From the NCBI GenBank assembly GCA_947630855.1, contig CANRJF010000003.1:1-64000 (forward strand): DNA of 64,000 nt. The letters run 5' to 3'. Origin of the DNA: an uncultured Lachnospiraceae bacterium (GTDB taxonomy: Bacteria; Bacillota; Clostridia; Lachnospirales; Lachnospiraceae). The notes beneath the pieces were generated by a model that saw only the letters and a list, made by a program, of their open reading frames with translations, ran no database searches and was not told the DNA's origin. A program made the position numbers and the translations under genes. Below, in pieces: positions 58,814-64,000 of this stretch (positions are counted from its first letter, which is position 1; each line of letters begins with the position of its first letter).

Positions 58814-60628
58814 GTGGCGAATATAAACAATAACGCAAACAGAAAAAAGAAAGGCCTGCAACTGGTGGGAAAACTGATGCTGGTTGTGGCAATTCCTTTG
58901 GTATTGATTGTATTTCTTGGTTGTCTCATAGGCGTTTCTGAGATTAATAATGTAGGGGAAGCCTTGATTAAGAATGAACTTCAGACTGCTTCCTATGCAT
59001 TCAGGACGCAGATGGACATACTTTCTAAGGAAGATTTTGTTTATCAGGACGGAGTGCTTTACAAGGGTGACGTAAATATAACGGAAAATGAAAAATTTTT
59101 GGAGAGTTTTCATGAAGAGACAGGTGTGGAGGTTACCATTATCTTAGAGGATAACCGTTGTGCTACTACCATGGTAGATGCACAAGGCAATAATATGAAG
59201 GATCAGAAGATTTCTGCGGATGTGTATGAAAAGCTTCAGCAGGGAGAAATTGTCTACATACCTTCCTTGAAAATCGGCAACAGGGAATATTCCGTATATT
59301 ATGTACCTATGACAAATTCTAAAGGGGAGATTTACGGAAGTATTTTTACCGGTTACAGCAAAGCGTCTTTGCTGCAAATGACCAGGGAAGCGATTTTTAA
59401 ACTGGTAGGGGCTATGTGTGCCATTGCAATTATCTGTGTTGTTGTGGTAATGGTTGTTGTCCGTTCCATCGGAAAAATATTAGGGCAGACAATTAATCAT
59501 ATGGAAAATGTAGCGGATGGTTCATTAAATGTGGCAGTACGCACAAACCTTATGTCCAGAGGGGATGAATTAGGAGCGGTTGCCCGTGCCATGCAGAATC
59601 TTATTGGCAGCTTAAAGGAGATTATCCAGAATATTATCACCACATCTTCGGAACTGGATGGATTTTCCAATGAATTTCAAAGTTCATTTGAAAATATTCG
59701 TAATTCTATTGACAATGTAAATCAGGCAGTAAACGAAATCGCAAACGGGGCAACCCAGCAGGCAGGGGATGTGCAGCATGCAAATACGGCTGTGATAGAG
59801 ATGGGAGAGGCCATTGACGCCACATCCCAGAATGTTTCTTCTTTGTCCGAAAGTGCCCAGAAGATGAGTGATTACAACAAGGCAGCCAATGCCAATCTGG
59901 AAGAACTTCTTGAGATTAGCCAGAGAACAAATTCTTCCGTGGATGAAGTACAGCATCAGACTAACGAGACAAACCATTCCGCACTGGAGATTCAGGAGGC
60001 AACGAACCTGATTGCCGATATTGCAAACCAGACCAATCTGTTGTCCTTAAATGCCAGCATTGAGGCGGCAAGGGCAGGAGAACAGGGCAAAGGTTTTGCG
60101 GTTGTGGCAACAGAAATCCGTAATCTGGCAGACCAGAGCCGGGAATCCGCAGAAAAGATTTCCAGTGTAGTGAATATATTAATCAGCAATTCCAACCGCA
60201 GCGTTGCCACCATGGGCAATGTCATGGAAATTATTAAAGAGCAGAACCAGAAACTGCAGGATACTTTAAATATGTTCCATGAGTTAAATAATGAAATCAC
60301 CATAGTAAGAGGCGCCATCGACAATATTACAGGCAGGGTAGAGGGCCTGGGCACTCTGAAAGCAAATGTACTGGATGTGCTGGAAGGTCTTTCGGCTATT
60401 TCCGAACAATATGCCGCAAGCACGGAGGAGACATCTGCGTCCATGATAGAGTTAAATGAAGTGGTAAACCGGTGTTCTTCGGAGACAGAAGATTTGATAA
60501 CTTTATCAGGAGAATTAAAAGACAGTACCACAAGATTTACGCTGGATACTGTTAAGGAAGCAGTACAGAATACAATTGAATTGGATGAAGACGGCAAGAA
60601 AGAGGAAACTGAAGAACAAAATCCGTAA
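58814..60628 (+). CDS. Methyl-accepting chemotaxis protein
   Basis: A 604-residue chemoreceptor with a GTG start behind AAAGGAG. One membrane helix is at about 15-40, an extracellular Cache-type sensor (about 45-190; [32 protein letters not shown]), a second helix (195-218), HAMP, and a signalling domain whose hairpin tip is [20 protein letters not shown] with [18 protein letters not shown]. It controls a CheA kinase for motility; the ligand is unknown. The C-terminus is acidic (EEETEEQNP-like), without a CheR pentapeptide. Confidence 0.92.
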   Translation: MANINNNANRKKKGLQLVGKLMLVVAIPLVLIVFLGCLIGVSEINNVGEALIKNELQTASYAFRTQMDILSKEDFVYQDGVLYKGDVNITENEKFLESFHEETGVEVTIILEDNRCATTMVDAQGNNMKDQKISADVYEKLQQGEIVYIPSLKIGNREYSVYYVPMTNSKGEIYGSIFTGYSKASLLQMTREAIFKLVGAMCAIAIICVVVVMVVVRSIGKILGQTINHMENVADGSLNVAVRTNLMSRGDELGAVARAMQNLIGSLKEIIQNIITTSSELDGFSNEFQSSFENIRNSIDNVNQAVNEIANGATQQAGDVQHANTAVIEMGEAIDATSQNVSSLSESAQKMSDYNKAANANLEELLEISQRTNSSVDEVQHQTNETNHSALEIQEATNLIADIANQTNLLSLNASIEAARAGEQGKGFAVVATEIRNLADQSRESAEKISSVVNILISNSNRSVATMGNVMEIIKEQNQKLQDTLNMFHELNNEITIVRGAIDNITGRVEGLGTLKANVLDVLEGLSAISEQYAASTEETSASMIELNEVVNRCSSETEDLITLSGELKDSTTRFTLDTVKEAVQNTIELDEDGKKEETEEQNP

Positions 60629-60657
60629 AAATCAGAATAATAAACAGTGTACGTGAA

Positions 60658-60693
60658 AAAAGAGGGATTCCGTGATTGGGGATTCCTCTTTCC
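60658..60693 (+). terminator. Terminator after chemoreceptor gene
   Basis: AAAAAGAGGGATTCC pairs with GGGATTCCTCTTT with one offset, around GTGATT. It is followed by CCTAAG rather than a long T-run. Confidence 0.5.
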
Positions 60694-60818
60694 TAAGTGA
60701 GGAATGTATAATAAGATAAGAAAAAAATAAGTTACTTTTAAGAATTTATTCATGGAAAAGACACAAGCATTCGTTATAAGTAGTTTAGCGGATGAAAATT
60801 GATTTGAGGGCAGAGTGT

Positions 60819-62270
60819 ATGGATACAAAAGGGCAGCCTGGAGGAGGGCATTACAACGATGCCAGGTATTGGCAGATTGGTTTCTTTTCATTGAATAATG
60901 CGGCGACAAACTTATACCTGGCGTTAATGGGGTATATTTCTTATTATGCAAATTCTATTGCAGGGTTTAGCGTGATGCTGGTTTCTTGTATTCTAACGGG
61001 AATGAATATATTTGATGCCGTTACAGACCCCATAGTGGGTTTTTTGCTGGACCGCTCGAAAGGGAGATTTGGGAAATTCCGTCCTTTTATGCTGGCGGGA
61101 AATGTGATTATGGCGATTAGTGCCGTACTTTTGCATTTTACTACCCATGAAGTAAATAAATATGTTAGGATTCCGTATTTTGTGATAATATATGGGCTGT
61201 TTGTGGTGGGTTTTACATTTCAGACGGTGGTGGCAAAATCGGGGCAGACGATTCTTACGGATAATCCAAAACAAAGGCCCGTGTCCACATATTTTGATTC
61301 CATGTTTGTTATGGCGGCATATGGGGGTACGGCGGTTTTTGTGGCAAATTATCTTGTGCCTAAATATGGAGGGTTTACAAGTAAAGGTTTGTTTCAGGAA
61401 TATGTAATATGGGTGGTGGCGGTATCCTTTATTTGCACGGTTTTGGCAATGATTGGAATTGCATCCAAGGATAAAGACAGCATGATAAGAAGGCAGAGCA
61501 ACGTGCAGAAAGTCAGGATACGGGATTACTGGGAGATAATACGCCATAATAAGCCTATACGCGTGCTGATTGTGGCGGCGTGCACCAATAAATTTGCAGC
61601 CACGGTATATTCCCATACTACTGTGGGAGTTATGCTTTTTGGCATTCTTATGAATAATTATGCCATAGCGGGTCTGATTGGCATTGTGACGGCGCTGCCC
61701 ACCATGATTGTAGTGAGCCTGGGAATACGTGTGGCACAAAAAATGGGACAGAAACGGGCGCTTGTATGGTTTACCACCTTTGGCATTATTTTTCAGTTGA
61801 TTATGACGGTCATACTAATGCAGGAAAATATTACTACGGTAAGTTTTAATCCCCGGCGCATAAACAGTATTACATTCTGGTTTGTTTTAGTTTATATATT
61901 GCTGAACGGATGCAAATCCATAACAAATAATATGGTAGTTCCTATGATAGCGGATTGTTCTGATTATGAGAGATACCGCAGCGGGAAATTTGTGCCGGGA
62001 TTGATGGGGGCTTTGTTTTCTTTTGTAGACAAAGCATTTGCCGCCCTGGGAACAGCATTTGTGGGGGTTGTGATGCTGGTCATGGGTTACAACCACCGGT
62101 TTCCTCAGATTGGGGATGAACTGACTTTGGAGTTAAAGTGGACAACATTGTTTTTATACTGCGGTATACCCATTATTGGCTGGGTATGCTCTGTAAGTTC
62201 CATGAAATTTTATGAATTGGATAAAAAGAAAATGTTTGAGGTAACAAAACATTTAAGGAGGAAACGATGA
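60819..62270 (+). CDS. GPH-family sugar:cation symporter (MelB-like MFS)
   Basis: A 483-residue protein from the ATG at 60819 (GAGGGCAG upstream; 60792 is an alternative). It has 12 membrane helices. The MelB-type motif DAVTDPIVGFLLDRSKGRFG contains the cation-site Asp residues, and a central loop holds basic residues. It should import a glycoside or sugar acid with Na+ or H+. Its stop overlaps the start of the dehydrogenase gene (ATGA), so the two probably serve one catabolic route. Confidence 0.85.
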   Translation: MDTKGQPGGGHYNDARYWQIGFFSLNNAATNLYLALMGYISYYANSIAGFSVMLVSCILTGMNIFDAVTDPIVGFLLDRSKGRFGKFRPFMLAGNVIMAISAVLLHFTTHEVNKYVRIPYFVIIYGLFVVGFTFQTVVAKSGQTILTDNPKQRPVSTYFDSMFVMAAYGGTAVFVANYLVPKYGGFTSKGLFQEYVIWVVAVSFICTVLAMIGIASKDKDSMIRRQSNVQKVRIRDYWEIIRHNKPIRVLIVAACTNKFAATVYSHTTVGVMLFGILMNNYAIAGLIGIVTALPTMIVVSLGIRVAQKMGQKRALVWFTTFGIIFQLIMTVILMQENITTVSFNPRRINSITFWFVLVYILLNGCKSITNNMVVPMIADCSDYERYRSGKFVPGLMGALFSFVDKAFAALGTAFVGVVMLVMGYNHRFPQIGDELTLELKWTTLFLYCGIPIIGWVCSVSSMKFYELDKKKMFEVTKHLRRKR

Positions 62271-63202
62271 AAATTGTTTTTCTGGATGCAAAATCCATCG
62301 GTGATGACTTGGATTTGTCAGGATACGACGAACTTGGAAAAGTGGTAAAATATGACTTTTCTACCGATGATGAGATTCCGGGGAGGGTAGAGGATGCGGA
62401 GGTAGTAGTCACCAATAAAGCAAATATCAATGAGGCAACGGTAGGCGGCGCACACAAACTGAAAGTAGTATGTGTCACGGCTACGGGAACAAATAACCTG
62501 GATAAGAAGTACCTGGAAGAGAGAGGGATTATCTGGCATAATGTGGCAGGCTACTCCACGGAATCCGTGGCGCAGCATACATTTGCCATGTTGTTTTTTC
62601 TGCTGGAAAAGCTGCGGTACTATGATGATTATGTGAAAGACGAACGGTACGTGAATGATAAGATTTTCACCCATTTTGAGAAGCAGTTTTTCCAGATAGC
62701 AGGAAAGACCTGGGGGATTGTGGGGCTTGGCAATATCGGAAAGCGGGTGGCGGACATTGCCAGGGCATTTGGCTGCCGCATAATATATTATTCCACCTCC
62801 GGTAAAAATCATAATAAAGAGTATGAGGAAGTGGATTTTGATACCCTGCTTAAGCAGTCAGATATTTTGTCGGTACACGCTCCCTTAAATGAACACACGG
62901 AAGGATTAATGGATAGGGATGCATTTAGAAGAATGAAATCATCTGCAATTTTTATCAACGTGGGAAGAGGGCCTATTGTAAATGAGGGGGATTTGGCGGA
63001 GGCCCTTAAGAAAGGTGAGATTGCAGGGGCAGGTCTTGATGTGCTGTCCGCGGAGCCTATGAGCAGGGATAATCCCTTAAGGCAGATTAAGGACAGTGAC
63101 AGGCTTTTGATAACTCCCCATATTGCCTGGGCAAGCGTGGAGGCAAGAAAGAAACTTATGGATACTGTGTTGGAGCAGATTCGCACATCCATAAGCCAGT
63201 AG
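62267..63202 (+). CDS. D-2-hydroxyacid dehydrogenase (NAD-dependent)
   Basis: A 311-residue enzyme. The Rossmann loop is GLGNIGKRVADIARAFGC at about 147-164. The catalytic Arg lies in NVGRGPIVNEG (about 233), Glu near 262, and His in ITPHIAW (about 285). It interconverts a 2-hydroxyacid and 2-oxoacid; candidates are glycerate, lactate or hydroxyisocaproate types. Translation is coupled to the symporter gene. CAAGGAGGAAACG precedes the ATG. Confidence 0.9.
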   Translation: MKIVFLDAKSIGDDLDLSGYDELGKVVKYDFSTDDEIPGRVEDAEVVVTNKANINEATVGGAHKLKVVCVTATGTNNLDKKYLEERGIIWHNVAGYSTESVAQHTFAMLFFLLEKLRYYDDYVKDERYVNDKIFTHFEKQFFQIAGKTWGIVGLGNIGKRVADIARAFGCRIIYYSTSGKNHNKEYEEVDFDTLLKQSDILSVHAPLNEHTEGLMDRDAFRRMKSSAIFINVGRGPIVNEGDLAEALKKGEIAGAGLDVLSAEPMSRDNPLRQIKDSDRLLITPHIAWASVEARKKLMDTVLEQIRTSISQ

Positions 63203-63230
63203 GGAGGATGTAATACTTCTGCACATAAAA

Positions 63231-63263
63231 ATGCCGGAAGAGGTCTATCATCTCTTCCGGTAT
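63231..63263. terminator. Bidirectional terminator
   Basis: ATGCCGGAAGAG (63231-63242) pairs with CTCTTCCGGTAT (63252-63263), with an A-run before it. It lies between the convergent dehydrogenase and phospholipase-like genes. Confidence 0.7.
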
Positions 63264-63268
63264 GCATG

Positions 63269-64000
63269 TTAGATTTTCTGGCTGGTAAGGCTGCTGTGGT
63301 AGTCCTGATTTCCAAGATGGTTTACCAGGGCGTTTAGGGCTGCCCTTTTTTCCCGGGGGGTACGTTCTCTTTGGAAAAAGTAAGCTATATCCCTTAAAAT
63401 ACGGTAATAATCGTTCTGGGCAGTATAGAAGCGGTCCATAAAACTTTCACAGGAGGTTAAGGAAGGCTTCCAGGGGTTTGTCCAGGGATGATGTTCCAAA
63501 TTCAGAGGATCTTCATGGTATATAATGGTGTCGCTGGACAGCATAGGGGATAAAAAGGCATATCCGGGAAAAACAGACTCGATTCGGCGCACCAGTATTT
63601 TTTTGTATCCGCTGGAATCGTACAAAAGTTTACAGCATGTCTGTGTGGAATGAATGGAGGCTTTAATCATTGCCCTGTTTATGCTTAGAGTGGGGAATGC
63701 CTTTTTATATGCGTAAGTCAGCATGGTGGAAATAACTGCCAGTTGTTCTTTGGATATATGGATGCATTCTGCAGTGTGAAATTCGCTGGGAAGCCTTTTG
63801 TGAAATTCCCACAGCAGAGTAGTATCAATATCTGTTTCTAAGGCAATGTGGCGTCCTAAATATTCTTTTTTCCTGGGATGGAATCCTGCCCTGGCATAGA
63901 CATAAGGATGGCAGGCACAGTCTAGTAAGTAATGCCCCATAAATCCAAAGACATAGGTTTGTGCGATTTTTTCCTGATTTGGGTCATGGAAGATTTCAGG
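63269..64000 (-). CDS. Zinc-dependent phospholipase C-like protein, 5' end beyond the window
   Basis: The frame stays open from the TAA at 63269 to the right edge. The first ATG inside is at 63940, but 20 further codons upstream (IFHDPNQEKIAQTYVFGF) have no stop, so the real start lies outside. GHYLLDCACHPYVYAR, HIALETDID and the spaced His/Asp residues resemble the Zn_dep_PLPC family (S1/P1-type zinc site), common in clostridia. The role is probably in phosphoester or phospholipid cleavage, but this is family inference. Confidence 0.7.
   Translation of the reverse strand, partial: PEIFHDPNQEKIAQTYVFGFMGHYLLDCACHPYVYARAGFHPRKKEYLGRHIALETDIDTTLLWEFHKRLPSEFHTAECIHISKEQLAVISTMLTYAYKKAFPTLSINRAMIKASIHSTQTCCKLLYDSSGYKKILVRRIESVFPGYAFLSPMLSSDTIIYHEDPLNLEHHPWTNPWKPSLTSCESFMDRFYTAQNDYYRILRDIAYFFQRERTPREKRAALNALVNHLGNQDYHSSLTSQKI

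Noticed and set aside
59992-60951. 319-codon minus-strand frame opposite the chemoreceptor
   Set aside because: Ser/Phe/Thr-rich shadow of the coiled-coil signalling domain; crosses the terminator and the next gene's start.
60993-61739. 248-codon minus-strand frame opposite the symporter
   Set aside because: His/Cys-rich composition typical of an antisense shadow of a membrane protein gene; no start signal.

Overview
The window looks like chromosome of a low-GC, Gram-positive anaerobe of the Clostridia, most likely family Lachnospiraceae. The reasons are AT-rich DNA, strong GGAGG-type ribosome sites, near-consensus sigma-A promoters with 17-nt spacers, a FabK-type (not FabI) fatty acid operon with a fused accDA, AgrA/AgrC-like LytTR and GHKL proteins, an EFR1 flavodoxin-ferredoxin, Big_2 surface proteins and Hol_Tox-like small toxins. 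The genus assignment is inference. No tRNA, rRNA, CRISPR array or complete insertion sequence was seen.

Layout. 1-16 kb is accessory: a KTR-domain fragment at the edge, a TetR/CPBP pair, DUF1349, a Fic protein with an antitoxin-like N-terminus, a nitroreductase, a first type I toxin-antitoxin (TA) locus, two head-to-head Agr-like two-component pairs (one regulator decapitated), XRE regulators, coupled mini-ORFs, VOC/GNAT/EFR1/AraC/cupin genes, a DUF6056-like membrane protein and a tyrosine recombinase. 16-31 kb holds regulators and resistance-type modules: a WYL regulator, a MmcQ-DUF3795 protein, GNAT-YoaP, GyrI-like, an AAA ATPase with a nuclease-like tail, an RR-ABC-HK peptide-resistance set, a hybrid kinase, MarR/MATE and PadR/HXXEE. 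31-39 kb carries a three-gene ABC-2 exporter, an AAA ATPase, a DUF134-NifX fusion and a manganese riboswitch with mntP.

39.1-47.9 kb is the most unusual part. It is a mosaic of duplicated modules: two ribbon-helix-helix (RHH) paralogues, two Big_2 surface proteins with related C-termini, an O-antigen-ligase-like protein plus a decayed piece of it, two promoters carrying the same 15-bp palindrome, a second type I TA locus, an orphan third antitoxin, and a RelB-type antitoxin joined to the tail of a lost YoeB toxin. The three type I loci share a design: a 31-codon toxin whose ribosome site can be masked by an upstream CCTCC that has two alternative partners, 5' and 3' arms that can pair over about 200 nt, and an antisense promoter giving an RNA of about 100 nt that ends at a covarying hairpin.

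48-64 kb is mainly housekeeping: an M19 dipeptidase, an NlpC/P60 hydrolase, the acpP-fabK-fabD-fabG-fabF-fabZ-accDA-fabH-marR operon behind a promoter overlapped by three tandem TTTGA/TCAAA boxes (a likely FabT-like autoregulatory circuit; accB and accC are absent), NfeD, a chemoreceptor, a GPH-type symporter coupled to a D-2-hydroxyacid dehydrogenase, and a Zn-phospholipase-C-like gene open to the right edge.
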